A DNA stretch of 64,000 nt from contig NZ_JHYD01000001.1 in the NCBI RefSeq assembly GCF_000621505.1, forward strand, positions 186,001-250,000, written 5' to 3'. Below the pieces are notes generated by a model, which saw only the letters and a program-made list of their open reading frames with translations, did no database searches and was not told the DNA's origin. Below, piece by piece: positions 9,089 to 17,573 of this stretch. The translations under genes and the position numbers were made by a program. The number at the start of each line of letters is the position of its first letter. Position 1 is the first letter of the stretch. Source of the stretch: Ruminiclostridium cellobioparum DSM 1351 = ATCC 15832 (GTDB taxonomy: Bacteria > Bacillota > Clostridia > Acetivibrionales > DSM-1351).

Positions 9089-9859
9089 ATGGCATTAATT
9101 GAAGTTAAAAATCTGATAAAAACATATTACGGCCAAAAAAACAAGCAGAGCACAAATGCTCTTAACGGTGTGGAATTAACCATAAATGAAGGAGAGTTCC
9201 TGGGTGTCATGGGACCGTCGGGAAGCGGCAAAACCACGCTGCTGAACATGCTGAGCGGCATAGATGTCCCCACAGGCGGCAATGTGGTTATTGAGAAGCA
9301 GGACCTGTTTTCCATGAAGGCTGAGGAGCTTGCTCTTTTCAGAAGACGGAGGATGGGTTTTGTTTTTCAGGAATTCAACCTGCTTGACAGCCTTACACTG
9401 AGGGAAAATATCATGCTGCCGCTTATACTCGATAAAAAGCCCATGTCTCAGATTGAAGAGAAAATAAACAGGTATCTGCAGCTTTTTGATATAGAGAAGG
9501 CGGCAGACAAACATCCTTACAATGTATCAGGCGGACAGCAGCAAAGGGCGGCTGTGGCAAGGGCCCTTGTCAACAACCCGGCGGTAATATTTGCCGATGA
9601 ACCCACCGGAAACATTGATTCCAAGTCAGCTAAAGCCGTAATGGGCTGTCTTGAAAAAATCAACGAAAATGAAAAGGCAACAATATTGATGGTTACCCAT
9701 GACCCGTTTGCGGCAAGCTACTGCAAGAGAATTATATTCATACGGGACGGTCAGATATGTTTTGAACAGCTCCGGGACGGCAGCAGAAGCCAATTTTTTG
9801 AAAAGATAATAGACAGCCTTGCTGTACTGGAAGGGGAGGCTGATAAAGATGAAATTTAG
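9089..9859 (+). CDS. ABC transporter ATP-binding protein, BceA-like
   Basis: A 256-residue nucleotide-binding subunit of the MacB/BceA type. Walker A is GPSGSGKT (near 44-51). The Q-loop region reads FVFQEFNLLDSL. The ABC signature is VSGGQQQR, Walker B is VIFADEPTG, and the switch His is in MVTHD. The ATG at 9089 is preferred over 9083 because the CGGAGGG Shine-Dalgarno (9075-9081) sits 7 nt before it and only 1 nt before the other. It powers the permease encoded next, with which it overlaps by 11 nt. Confidence 0.92.
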   Translation: MALIEVKNLIKTYYGQKNKQSTNALNGVELTINEGEFLGVMGPSGSGKTTLLNMLSGIDVPTGGNVVIEKQDLFSMKAEELALFRRRRMGFVFQEFNLLDSLTLRENIMLPLILDKKPMSQIEEKINRYLQLFDIEKAADKHPYNVSGGQQQRAAVARALVNNPAVIFADEPTGNIDSKSAKAVMGCLEKINENEKATILMVTHDPFAASYCKRIIFIRDGQICFEQLRDGSRSQFFEKIIDSLAVLEGEADKDEI

Positions 9860-11825
9860 CGGAATTGTGTGGAAAAATTTCAAATTCGGGATTCGCAAAT
9901 ATATCGCCTTTTTTCTGTGCAGTACCTTCACCATATCTATTTTTTTCATTTTCTGCAATCTTTCCTTCAGTAAGGAAATCAATGATTTTATGAACAGGGC
10001 AGGAATGGGATCCGAATATGTTTTTTCAATAATGGTCATTATTTTATCCATATTTTCGGTAGGCTTTATCAGTTATATCAACAGCAGCAAAAACAAGAGC
10101 AGGTCAAAGGAATTCGGGCTTTACATGACAATGGGCATGACTTACAGGGATATATCCAGACTGATAATTCTTGAGGATCTGGTGATACTGGCTGCCTCAA
10201 TTGTGTTGGGAATAGCGGTGGGAACGGTTTTTTCCAGATTGGTTTACATGATCAATATGAAAATAATCGGGGAAGAAAACGGAAGATTTGTACTTGACTA
10301 TCGGAGCTATTTGCTGACTGCCGCAATATTCATCGTCATATATGGTGTAAATATTTTTATAACTATTCTTTCCCGCAGAAAAATGAACATTAAAAGGCTG
10401 ATGACCTCGGACAGGGAATCCGAGTTTACCGCCCGGAGTCACAGCGGTCTTGCTGCCGCGGGGCTTGTGCTGATGGCGGTATTTGCTTCAACCTCGGTGT
10501 CAGCAGCAATGTCAAGGGATATAGCCATGAAAAGAATACCCATTATTCTGGCGATTATTGCAGGCATGGCCGGAATGTATCTGGTCATATCGCATATAAC
10601 GGGAATTCTTTCGGCATTTGTCAAAGGGAATAGGGAGCTTTACGGCAGGAGCCTGCTCAATCTTTCGGAACTGAAATATACTTCAAAAAAGAATGCAAAT
10701 GTGCTTTTCCTTCTCAGTATACTCAGCGGAATGATATTGTTATGTTCGGCTTCAACCTTTGCCCTGCTGAGTATATCCGAAAAAATCGTAGAGAGGACTC
10801 CGGAACAGGTAATAACTTATATTGAGGCTTTCGGGGTAAACAGGTTTGAAGAGGGCTATGCGGATGAGCTTGTTAAGGAAAGCGGCGCAGGGCTGAGAGA
10901 GCATTTCAGGTATCCCTGTACTTTTGCAAATAAAATTGAAAGTGTGCCGGCATCACCGGCAGATAAGGGAGCTTCACAGAGCCCTGCCGTTCCGGTATGT
11001 ATCATAAGCAGATCCACACTGCATATTATGACCGGGGACCAGTTGGCAATAGGCAGCGGTGAAGCACAGATTCTTGCAGCCGACCCCCTGGCTGTACCTT
11101 CAGAGAGCAGTCTTAAGGAAATTGAAATAACAAACGGTGTTATAACAAAAAAACTCTTAATGAAAGGCACTGTCACCAGTCACCATTTCAGCAGTGAAAT
11201 TGTTCTGGGAAACAGATATATTCTGGTTGTTGCCGATGAAAATTACAGAGAGCTTGAAAGCTCAAATAAAGAATTTAACGGTATAATACACGATATAAGA
11301 GTGGATAAATGGAAAAAAACAGGGCCTGTTTTCGACAGGCTGAACGGGATAAGGGACAACAGCAATCCCCTGTCACAGCATTTTACCGTATTTGGCGATT
11401 ATGCAGGCTATACCTTAATGAGACACCTTTATTCAAACTTTGTGTTTGTTACAAATTTTATAAGCATTTTGTTCTTTGCAGCTTCAATACTGATATTGCT
11501 CTTCCGCCAATATGAAAGTACCGATAAGATGGCAAAGAAATATTCACAGTTAAGAAAAATCGGAGTAATGAGAAAGGAATTCAGGAAATTTATTCATACC
11601 CAGACAGGTTTCCTGTTTATTATCCCTCTCATCCTTGGTTTATTTATGGGTGTCTGCCTCATGCTTATTATCCAGTCAATAATGGGAGGTAATGATTTAT
11701 ATAAGGAATTTTGGAGTGCCAGCGCAAAAATTGCCGCAGTATATATCGTTCTTCAATTGATTTTCAGCAGAGCAGTTTCAGAAAATTATTACAAAGGGAT
11801 TATCAATAAAGCTTCTATAAAATAA
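9849..11825 (+). CDS. FtsX-like ABC permease, BceB-like
   Basis: A 658-residue membrane protein with about ten transmembrane helices. A large extracellular domain (roughly residues 325-525) lies between helices 7 and 8. This is the BceB architecture, in which the big loop recognises the antimicrobial peptide or its lipid-II-cycle complex. The N-terminus (MKFSGIVWKNFKFGIRKY) is typical of the family. The ATG at 9849 lies inside the end of the ATPase gene and follows GGGGAGGC. A terminator follows at 11864. Together with the upstream kinase and regulator it forms a complete four-gene resistance module. Confidence 0.9.
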   Translation: MKFSGIVWKNFKFGIRKYIAFFLCSTFTISIFFIFCNLSFSKEINDFMNRAGMGSEYVFSIMVIILSIFSVGFISYINSSKNKSRSKEFGLYMTMGMTYRDISRLIILEDLVILAASIVLGIAVGTVFSRLVYMINMKIIGEENGRFVLDYRSYLLTAAIFIVIYGVNIFITILSRRKMNIKRLMTSDRESEFTARSHSGLAAAGLVLMAVFASTSVSAAMSRDIAMKRIPIILAIIAGMAGMYLVISHITGILSAFVKGNRELYGRSLLNLSELKYTSKKNANVLFLLSILSGMILLCSASTFALLSISEKIVERTPEQVITYIEAFGVNRFEEGYADELVKESGAGLREHFRYPCTFANKIESVPASPADKGASQSPAVPVCIISRSTLHIMTGDQLAIGSGEAQILAADPLAVPSESSLKEIEITNGVITKKLLMKGTVTSHHFSSEIVLGNRYILVVADENYRELESSNKEFNGIIHDIRVDKWKKTGPVFDRLNGIRDNSNPLSQHFTVFGDYAGYTLMRHLYSNFVFVTNFISILFFAASILILLFRQYESTDKMAKKYSQLRKIGVMRKEFRKFIHTQTGFLFIIPLILGLFMGVCLMLIIQSIMGGNDLYKEFWSASAKIAAVYIVLQLIFSRAVSENYYKGIINKASIK

Positions 11826-11863
11826 TAAAGTTCAACAGAATAATAATAAAGTATAACAGATTG

Positions 11864-11902
11864 AATCCACGTCAATAATGAATTGAGAGTGGATTTTTTT
11901 TA
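11864..11902 (+). terminator. Rho-independent terminator after bceB-like gene
   Basis: AATCCAC (11864-11870) pairs with GTGGATT (11889-11895), followed by a T-run. It separates the transporter operon from the dehydratase-like trio. Confidence 0.7.
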
Positions 11903-11941
11903 TTCCATTCATTTGCATAATATGAATCAATGGAGGCTTGA

Positions 11942-12940
11942 ATGGTCAAAGTAGGAATACCGAGAGGTTTATATTATTATAAGTTTTCCACCCTGTGGGA
12001 AAGCTTTTTTACCGAACTGGGAGCAGAAATTGTAATTTCGGATAAAACCAACAAAAACACATTATTGGAGGGTGCCAATAACTGCGTTTCCGAAGCCTGT
12101 CTCCCAATAAAGGCATATTACGGACATGTGATAAATCTGCTTGGAAAAGCGGACTTTATTTTCCTGCCGCGTTTTACAAGTATCTCAAAAAAACAGTACA
12201 TCTGCCCGGAAGTCGCCGGAGTTCAGGATATGATAAGAAATTCCATAAAATTAATGCCCAGGATAATCGATACCGAAATCAATCTGAGGAAGAGCGAAAA
12301 AAATTCATGGCTTGCTGCGCAGTATACCGGTGAATTTATAACGAAGGATAAACAAAAAATAAAAAATGCCTATAAAAATGCATTGGAGGCATACAGAAAT
12401 GAGAGGCAGGTCATGAAATCCGGAGTGCTGACCGATGAGTTCAAGCAGGAAATCGGTTCAATGCCCCTGCGGGTCATTCAGAAACGCAGCACTAATATTA
12501 CGGTTGCTGTTTTAGGCCATTGCTATACGGTATATGACAGTTTTATAAACATGGAATTGATGAGGAAGCTGAGAGATTACGGGATAGGAATCGTAACGCT
12601 GGATATGCTGGATTACCGGGAGTCAAAGGAAAAATGCAGGGAACTTGACAAAATGTTGTTCTGGGATTATGGAACCCGGGCATATGGAGGAAGCATTCAG
12701 CTCATAGAAAATGGCGGCATAGATGGAGTTATTGCCATAACTTCCTTTGGCTGCGGGGTGGACAGTTTTGTGATAGAACTGGTTGAAAAGAAAATAAGGG
12801 AGGAAAGTGACCTTCCATTTATGAAGCTGGTTTTGGATGAACATTCGGCAGAGACCGGCTTCTGCACCAGACTGGAGGCATTTGTAGATATGATTGTGAG
12901 GAGGGTAACCCATGAAAATAACGTTTCCTCATATAGGTAA
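11942..12940 (+). CDS. 2-hydroxyacyl-CoA dehydratase-related protein (DUF2229-type), first of pair
   Basis: 332 residues. The start VGIPRGLYYYKFSTLWESFF is typical of the DUF2229/HgdB-like family often encoded with CoA-dehydratase activases. Conserved cysteines include C48 (NNCVSEACLPIK, 47-58), the Cys of YICPE, one in GHCYTVYD, and the Cys of SFGCGVDSF. These could ligate an iron-sulfur cluster. It overlaps the next gene by 29 nt, which overlaps the activase by 32 nt, so the three are tightly coupled. The family is widespread in Clostridia but its reaction is not established; a real hydroxyacyl-CoA substrate cannot be assumed. Confidence 0.75.
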   Translation: MVKVGIPRGLYYYKFSTLWESFFTELGAEIVISDKTNKNTLLEGANNCVSEACLPIKAYYGHVINLLGKADFIFLPRFTSISKKQYICPEVAGVQDMIRNSIKLMPRIIDTEINLRKSEKNSWLAAQYTGEFITKDKQKIKNAYKNALEAYRNERQVMKSGVLTDEFKQEIGSMPLRVIQKRSTNITVAVLGHCYTVYDSFINMELMRKLRDYGIGIVTLDMLDYRESKEKCRELDKMLFWDYGTRAYGGSIQLIENGGIDGVIAITSFGCGVDSFVIELVEKKIREESDLPFMKLVLDEHSAETGFCTRLEAFVDMIVRRVTHENNVSSYR

Positions 12941-14027
12941 TACTTATATTACAGCAAAATCTTTTTTGGACGATTTTGGCTCGGAATATGTGGTTCCGCC
13001 ATTTAATACAAACAAGACGCTGGAATTGGGCTCAAAATATACTTCTGAAGCACATTGCCTGCCCTTTAAGCTTTTTGTGGGGAATATGCTCCAGGCTCAT
13101 GAACTGGGTGCCGATACCATGCTGATAACCGGAGGCTGCGGACCGTGCAAGCTGGGATACTTCGGAGAGATGCTGAAAAAAACCGCCGCCGAGATCGGAA
13201 TAAAGATGGATATTATAACTCTTGAGGTTCCGGATCAGGGCATAAAGGAGCTGGCTGCAAGAATTAAGAAGGTCAGCGGCGGCTCAAACTATCTGAACGT
13301 TGCAAAAGCGGTGAACGCAGCCAAAAATGTGGCGGTTCAGCTGGACAACCTGGAAAGGCTGTCTCGTATAAAACGGGCCAGGCAGCTTGAAAAGGGAAGT
13401 GTTGATAAAATATACCGCGGCTTCCAAACAGGAATTCTGGAGGTCAGTGGTTCGAAAGAAATATTAAAATTTATAAGACAGACAGAAAAGACACTTAAAA
13501 AGCTGCCGGTAAATGAAAAGGCACGGCCCTTGAAAGTCGGCATTGTCGGAGAGATTTACACCACAATCGAGCCATATGCGAATTTTTCCATTGAGAGAAT
13601 GCTGGGCAATATGGGGGTGGAAGTGACGAGACAGGTTACGGTCAGCGGCTGGATAATAAATGACATGCTGAAGAAGGGTCTTCATCTGCCTGTGGAATCG
13701 GAAGACGTAAGAGAATCAAAAGCATATATGAGCAGCATGGTAGGCGGACATGCCCATCATACCGTGGGCAATACCGTCGTCCATGCAAAGGAAGGCTATG
13801 ACGGCGTTATTCATATTTATCCCCTGGGCTGCATGCCTGAGATCGTATCACAGGCAATCCTTCCTGCGGTGGAAGAAAATCATCAGATTCCCGTAATGAC
13901 CATCATCAGGGACGAAATGACGGGGGAAGCCGGATTTAATACCAGAGTTGAAGCATTTGTCGATTTAATTAAAAAGAGAAGGGAAGAGCACTTGAATGAA
14001 CAGAATAAAATGTTATATGGGTATTGA
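12912..14027 (+). CDS. 2-hydroxyacyl-CoA dehydratase-related protein, second of pair
   Basis: 371 residues of the same broad family as the preceding gene. Cysteine sites include SEAHCLPFK (about 51-59), GGCGPCKLGY (about 74-83), and YPLGCMPEI late in the protein. Such spaced cysteines suggest a shared [4Fe-4S] cluster with its partner. The AGGAGGGTAA Shine-Dalgarno lies inside the upstream reading frame just before the ATG at 12912. Neighbour overlaps imply a stoichiometric complex served by the activase encoded next. Confidence 0.75.
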   Translation: MKITFPHIGNTYITAKSFLDDFGSEYVVPPFNTNKTLELGSKYTSEAHCLPFKLFVGNMLQAHELGADTMLITGGCGPCKLGYFGEMLKKTAAEIGIKMDIITLEVPDQGIKELAARIKKVSGGSNYLNVAKAVNAAKNVAVQLDNLERLSRIKRARQLEKGSVDKIYRGFQTGILEVSGSKEILKFIRQTEKTLKKLPVNEKARPLKVGIVGEIYTTIEPYANFSIERMLGNMGVEVTRQVTVSGWIINDMLKKGLHLPVESEDVRESKAYMSSMVGGHAHHTVGNTVVHAKEGYDGVIHIYPLGCMPEIVSQAILPAVEENHQIPVMTIIRDEMTGEAGFNTRVEAFVDLIKKRREEHLNEQNKMLYGY

Positions 14028-14964
14028 TGTAGGATCGGTAAGCACAAATATCACACTTATTGACGAGGAGAACAATGTCCTTGACAAGCAGTATCTCCGC
14101 ACTGAAGGACAGCCCATCGAATCCATCCGGAAAGGTCTGAAGGACATTGACCGGAGGATCGGCAAGAATATTGTGGTATCAGGTGTAGGAGCAACAGGAA
14201 GCGGCAGGCAGCTGGCAGCTGCAATAGTGGGAGCCGATGTTGTAAAAAATGAAATAACGGCCCATGCGGTGGCAGCACAAAAAACAATACCCGATGTCAG
14301 GACTATTATTGAAATAGGCGGGCAGGATTCCAAGATTATTCTGTTAAAAAACCAGGTGGTCCATGATTTTGCAATGAACACCGTATGTGCTGCCGGGACA
14401 GGTTCCTTCCTGGACAGGCAGGCCTCCAGAATAGGGATAGCAATTGAGGATTTCGGGTCATATGCGTTAAAATCTAAAAATCCTGTGAGAATAGCAGGAC
14501 GGTGTGCTGTTTTTGCCGAAAGCGACATGATACATAAACAGCAGATGGGACATTCAAGAGAAGATATCATCGGCGGTTTATGTGATGCCCTGGTCAGAAA
14601 CTATCTTGCAAATCTGGCAAAAGGCAAAAGGCTGGATTCTCCGGTTGTATTCCAGGGCGGTGTGGCGGCAAATATAGGTATTGTCAGAGCATTTGAAAAA
14701 GCCTTGGGAGTCGGGATCATAATACCGGAGCATTTTGATGTCATGGGCGCCTATGGCGTGGCTCTGCTGGCAAGGGAAAATGTACAGGCCGCCTCGGGAA
14801 AAACACAATTTAACGGCTTTGACAAGCTTAACGGTTCATATACCACTGAAAGCAGGGAATGCTCAGGCTGCTCCAACTGCTGTGAAATTGTCCAGATCAC
14901 ACTGGATGACGACCCTGTGGCGTGCTGGGGTGACAAGTGCGGCAAGTGGAGCGGGACTGCGTAA
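13996..14964 (+). CDS. Acyl-CoA dehydratase activase-like ATPase (BadF/BadG/BcrA/BcrD family)
   Basis: 322 residues with the ASKHA ATPase fold. Phosphate-1 motif is GIDVGSVSTNITLID (9-23), followed by GGQDSKI and the cluster-binding region MNTVCAAGTGSFLD. A second Cys lies in IAGRCAVF, and GGVAAN forms the adenosine site. In characterised relatives a homodimer bridges one [4Fe-4S] cluster and injects an electron into the dehydratase using ATP. Oddly, the C-terminus ends in a Cys-rich tail (ECSGCSNCCEI, then CWGDKCGKW), which may hold an extra metal site. Confidence 0.85.
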   Translation: MNRIKCYMGIDVGSVSTNITLIDEENNVLDKQYLRTEGQPIESIRKGLKDIDRRIGKNIVVSGVGATGSGRQLAAAIVGADVVKNEITAHAVAAQKTIPDVRTIIEIGGQDSKIILLKNQVVHDFAMNTVCAAGTGSFLDRQASRIGIAIEDFGSYALKSKNPVRIAGRCAVFAESDMIHKQQMGHSREDIIGGLCDALVRNYLANLAKGKRLDSPVVFQGGVAANIGIVRAFEKALGVGIIIPEHFDVMGAYGVALLARENVQAASGKTQFNGFDKLNGSYTTESRECSGCSNCCEIVQITLDDDPVACWGDKCGKWSGTA

Positions 14965-15118
14965 AGGCTCTTTTTAGATAAAGGGCCGTCTTGAAATAAG
15001 GGAATTGCTAATAATGGATTACTGATTATAGTGTGCGAGTACAGCTTCGATAAATGGGAAGCTTTATGATAATTTTTCACATATATTTCAATTGTGTTAG
15101 TTTTGCGACACGCCTTCT

Positions 15119-15874
15119 CTAAAAACTATCGCAATTATATTTCAGCCCCTTTATATTTGTCAGCTTAATATAGCAATCATCGCCTTGCGGATAGTTCCAG
15201 ACGGCTTCCACGCGGGAAGCCAGTAAAAGTCCATTGATGTACCTGTAATCTTTCAATGGAGTTGACCATTTTACTTTCTTGTATGAACTGTCTTCTTCCA
15301 AGCAATATATATATCCGCATACAGAATTAACTAATCCTCCTTTTTCATTAAAGTATAAATCAGCTGAGACAGTGCAGTATCGGGTTTTGGCTTGCAGGTT
15401 TGTCAGTATAGGAATGTAGACCATATATAGGAATAACATATTAAGATAAAACAATCTGGAAAGATGACTGCCTAAGAAGTTATATTGGTCAATTGTCAAG
15501 CAACTTAATATTTCGGTAATAAACTGTTTATCCAATGCATCACGGTCTCTCCAGATATTAATGCATTGCTCGGTTAATATAAGCCTGACAGCCTGCTCAT
15601 CCTTCTCCAGTGTTAAAAAGTTTTTTTTCTCAAGTTTTATTGCAAGTTGCTTTACGTTCTGACGGGAGCTTCCAATGAGCTCAGATACCTCACTGAGAGT
15701 TGGAGGAGTTTTAAAATTCTGAACCGCTGCAATCAGAAACCACTGTTTGGTAGTCAGACCGACGCTTTCAAGATGTTTGTCACTGCTGACCTGAAGTTTA
15801 TTTGCCAAGAGAAATAAACTGCCGAATATAAAACCTTGTTCCTCTAAAAATTTTACCTGTTTAGAATCATACAC
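15119..15874 (-). CDS. MarR-family transcriptional regulator with long C-terminal extension
   Basis: 251 residues. The N-terminal part is MarR-like: TTKQWFLIAAVQN, then helix-turn-helix TLSEVSELIGSSRQNVKQLA (about 60-79) and a basic wing. Usual MarR proteins are about 150 residues. Here about 100 extra residues (hydrophobic YMVYIPILTN, then a Cys- and Tyr-containing domain) follow the dimerisation helices, possibly a ligand domain. The GTG start at 15874 has GGAG at 15883-15886. A perfect inverted repeat at 15891-15926 overlaps its likely promoter, so autorepression is inferred. It is divergent from the secreted-protein gene at 16298. Confidence 0.75.
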   Translation of the reverse strand: MYDSKQVKFLEEQGFIFGSLFLLANKLQVSSDKHLESVGLTTKQWFLIAAVQNFKTPPTLSEVSELIGSSRQNVKQLAIKLEKKNFLTLEKDEQAVRLILTEQCINIWRDRDALDKQFITEILSCLTIDQYNFLGSHLSRLFYLNMLFLYMVYIPILTNLQAKTRYCTVSADLYFNEKGGLVNSVCGYIYCLEEDSSYKKVKWSTPLKDYRYINGLLLASRVEAVWNYPQGDDCYIKLTNIKGLKYNCDSF

Positions 15875-15890
15875 ATTAATTTCTCCATCA

Positions 15891-15926
15891 ACGTAATATA
15901 TTATCTACTTGGGTAATATATTACGT
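15891..15926. promoter_or_regulatory. Palindromic operator of the MarR-like gene
   Basis: ACGTAATATATTA (15891-15903) and its exact complement TAATATATTACGT (15914-15926), separated by 10 bp. It lies 17-52 bp upstream of the regulator's start codon. AT-rich palindromes of this kind are typical MarR operators. Each arm is itself nearly palindromic (TAATATATTA), so two dimers could bind. Confidence 0.7.
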
Positions 15927-16195
15927 AAGTCGAAAATTATCAATACAAAAAACGGATGTTCTTGGCTATTCACTAAATAAAAGAAAAACGTAAAAAAGGA
16001 AAGTTCAATTTTTTGAAAAAATAGGATTATTTTTTGACGATTAAAAAGCTAAATTGGTTCTTAGAGTTATTTGAGACTTGAGTAAAATTCTGATATGCAC
16101 TTACAGCATAAAATAGATATTTCGTGTAATTACCGTGTTTTTTCACGATTATTTTGACCTATGACACATATGTTCTTAATTGCGTTTTCCAATTA

Positions 16196-16224
16196 TTGAC
16201 ATATTTAAAAAAATATGTTATTTT
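16196..16224 (+). promoter_or_regulatory. Candidate sigma-A promoter with dyad for the 16298 gene
   Basis: TTGACA at 16196-16201, a 17-nt spacer, then TATTTT at 16219-16224. The spacer contains the palindrome ACATATTT-AAAA-AAATATGT (16199-16218), a likely regulator site. The remaining upstream gap (15927-16195) has nothing recognisable. Confidence 0.5.
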
Positions 16225-16297
16225 ATGTTATAGACATGTCATAAATACACAATACATCAATATTGATAAAAAAACAATCGTAAAGGAGATCATTCAG

Positions 16298-16855
16298 ATG
16301 TTTAGTATTAAAAAAATTACTTCACTTGCTTTAGTTCTATGTATTCTATTTGTTTTTAGTTCCCAAAGCTTTGCAGCTTCTACAGAGGACAGTTCTGAAA
16401 CTGTCGTTATTCAGAATAATTTAACTCCAATCAATAAAGCAAATGTTGAAAATGCATTAAAACAGTTAGTTGAAAATAATTCAATAACACAAGATTATGC
16501 CGATAAAGTATTGGCAATCGTAGAAAAATATACAAATGTTACTAGTCCATCTAACCCTACTGAAATACATCCTAACTACTATAATCCATCTACTGGGGCT
16601 AGTATAATGTACATACCTTTGGCTTTACCTTCACACGGAGAACTTGTGTTTAATAAAGCCGGTTGGGACATTATAAAAGAAATAATCAATTTAGGCGGTG
16701 GATCTACTACCATAGGATTGGCAATTGCTGCTCTTTGTGGTGTTACCATAACAGGACCAATAGCTGCCCTTGTTGGTGGTATTGTTGTAGTGTCAAATGC
16801 AAGTGTAAATTTGCAATTTGCACTTGGTAACGAGTATGCAGTTTTAGTATTCTAA
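16298..16855 (+). CDS. Secreted protein with hydrophobic Gly-rich C-terminus; bacteriocin-like candidate
   Basis: 186 residues, not recognised as a known family. The N-terminus is a clear Sec signal peptide (KK, a hydrophobic core at about 8-22, and SFAA cleavage near 26). A hydrophilic middle follows. The last about 60 residues are strongly hydrophobic and Gly/Ala/Val-rich (LGGGSTTIGLAIAALCG, then GPIAALVGGIVVV). A short polar domain ahead of a membrane-active tail resembles some processed bacteriocins, but no leader motif or export gene is adjacent. The ATG at 16298 has AAAGGAG at 16282-16288. A long perfect hairpin ends the gene, and a small membrane protein on the other strand faces it. 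Confidence 0.6.
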   Translation: MFSIKKITSLALVLCILFVFSSQSFAASTEDSSETVVIQNNLTPINKANVENALKQLVENNSITQDYADKVLAIVEKYTNVTSPSNPTEIHPNYYNPSTGASIMYIPLALPSHGELVFNKAGWDIIKEIINLGGGSTTIGLAIAALCGVTITGPIAALVGGIVVVSNASVNLQFALGNEYAVLVF

Positions 16856-16877
16856 TCATTAAATTTTATATTTAGAA

Positions 16878-16948
16878 AATAACATAACAAAGTAGGGTAT
16901 TATAAGTTGATTTAAAACACTTATAATACCCTACTTTGTTATGTTATT
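16878..16948. terminator. Bidirectional terminator, perfect 30-bp stem
   Basis: Left arm 16878-16907 and right arm 16919-16948 are exact complements over 30 bp, with an 11-nt loop. The core reads AAAGTAGGGTATTATAAGT. It lies between convergent genes at 16298 and 16973. Unusually long and perfect for a simple terminator. Confidence 0.65.
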
Positions 16949-16972
16949 ACAGCTCCTGAAACATTTCTAATA

Positions 16973-17227
16973 TTATCCCATTGTATAAAGTAATATAAGA
17001 AGTAGTCCTGATACGCCTATAAAAAGTGGACTATGATACTTATCTGAACCTTTTTTAAATCCAATATAGCTTGGCGTTAAATACATGCCTAGGCTAAGTA
17101 AAATTGTCATAACTCCCGCACTAAGTAAAAAATAATTTATCTTTCGAGTAAGAAAAGTGACTAACAGTATAGGTAATAAATATAAAATAATTGTCAATAC
17201 CCTTGATTTAATAACAGCCTCTTGCAT
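16973..17227 (-). CDS. Small three-helix membrane protein, unknown
   Basis: 84 residues with three predicted transmembrane stretches (about 9-25, 31-48, 66-82). It has no recognised motif. The ATG at 17227 is preceded by AAAAGGAGA, a strong ribosome site, which supports a real gene. It converges on the secreted hydrophobic protein across a shared terminator. An immunity-type role toward that product is possible by size and topology, but this is speculation. Confidence 0.6.
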   Translation of the reverse strand: MQEAVIKSRVLTIILYLLPILLVTFLTRKINYFLLSAGVMTILLSLGMYLTPSYIGFKKGSDKYHSPLFIGVSGLLLILLYTMG

Positions 17228-17360
17228 AGAAACTCTCCTTTTTTAATAATAGTACCGCTTGACTTTATTATATGTAATATATTGGAAACAGTCAACATGA
17301 ACATACAATTTTATTGAAGGGTACTAGCAGGATAAAGCGGAAATTATACTCTAGGGAATA

Positions 17361-17401
17361 TCAATACATTTTGTTTTGTTGAACCAAACAAAATGTATTG
17401 A
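17361..17401. repeat. Perfect 16-bp hairpin
   Basis: TCAATACATTTTGTTT (17361-17376) and its exact complement AAACAAAATGTATTGA (17386-17401) with a 9-nt loop, in the gap upstream of the 84-aa gene and downstream of glgP. No T-tract on the glgP-reading strand, so the role is unclear. Confidence 0.6.
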
Positions 17402-17482
17402 ATTTTAACTTTATAAACTCTAATCCTGCCTCAAATGCTATTTATGAACACAACAAATCATATTTATGTAGTGTTCAATGGC

Positions 17483-17525
17483 TTTTGAATTTCCCTCTGT
17501 CTGCCTGACTGGGAAAATTCAAAAA
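17483..17525. terminator. Hairpin downstream of glgP
   Basis: TTTTGAATTTCCC (17483-17495) pairs with GGGAAAATTCAAAA (17511-17524). It lies about 50 nt past the glgP stop on the minus strand and is the nearest candidate terminator, though a clear T-run is missing. Confidence 0.45.
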
Positions 17526-17573
17526 CAAACCTATCACAAATCTTAACCTTACACTTTTAATCATTCACTATAA

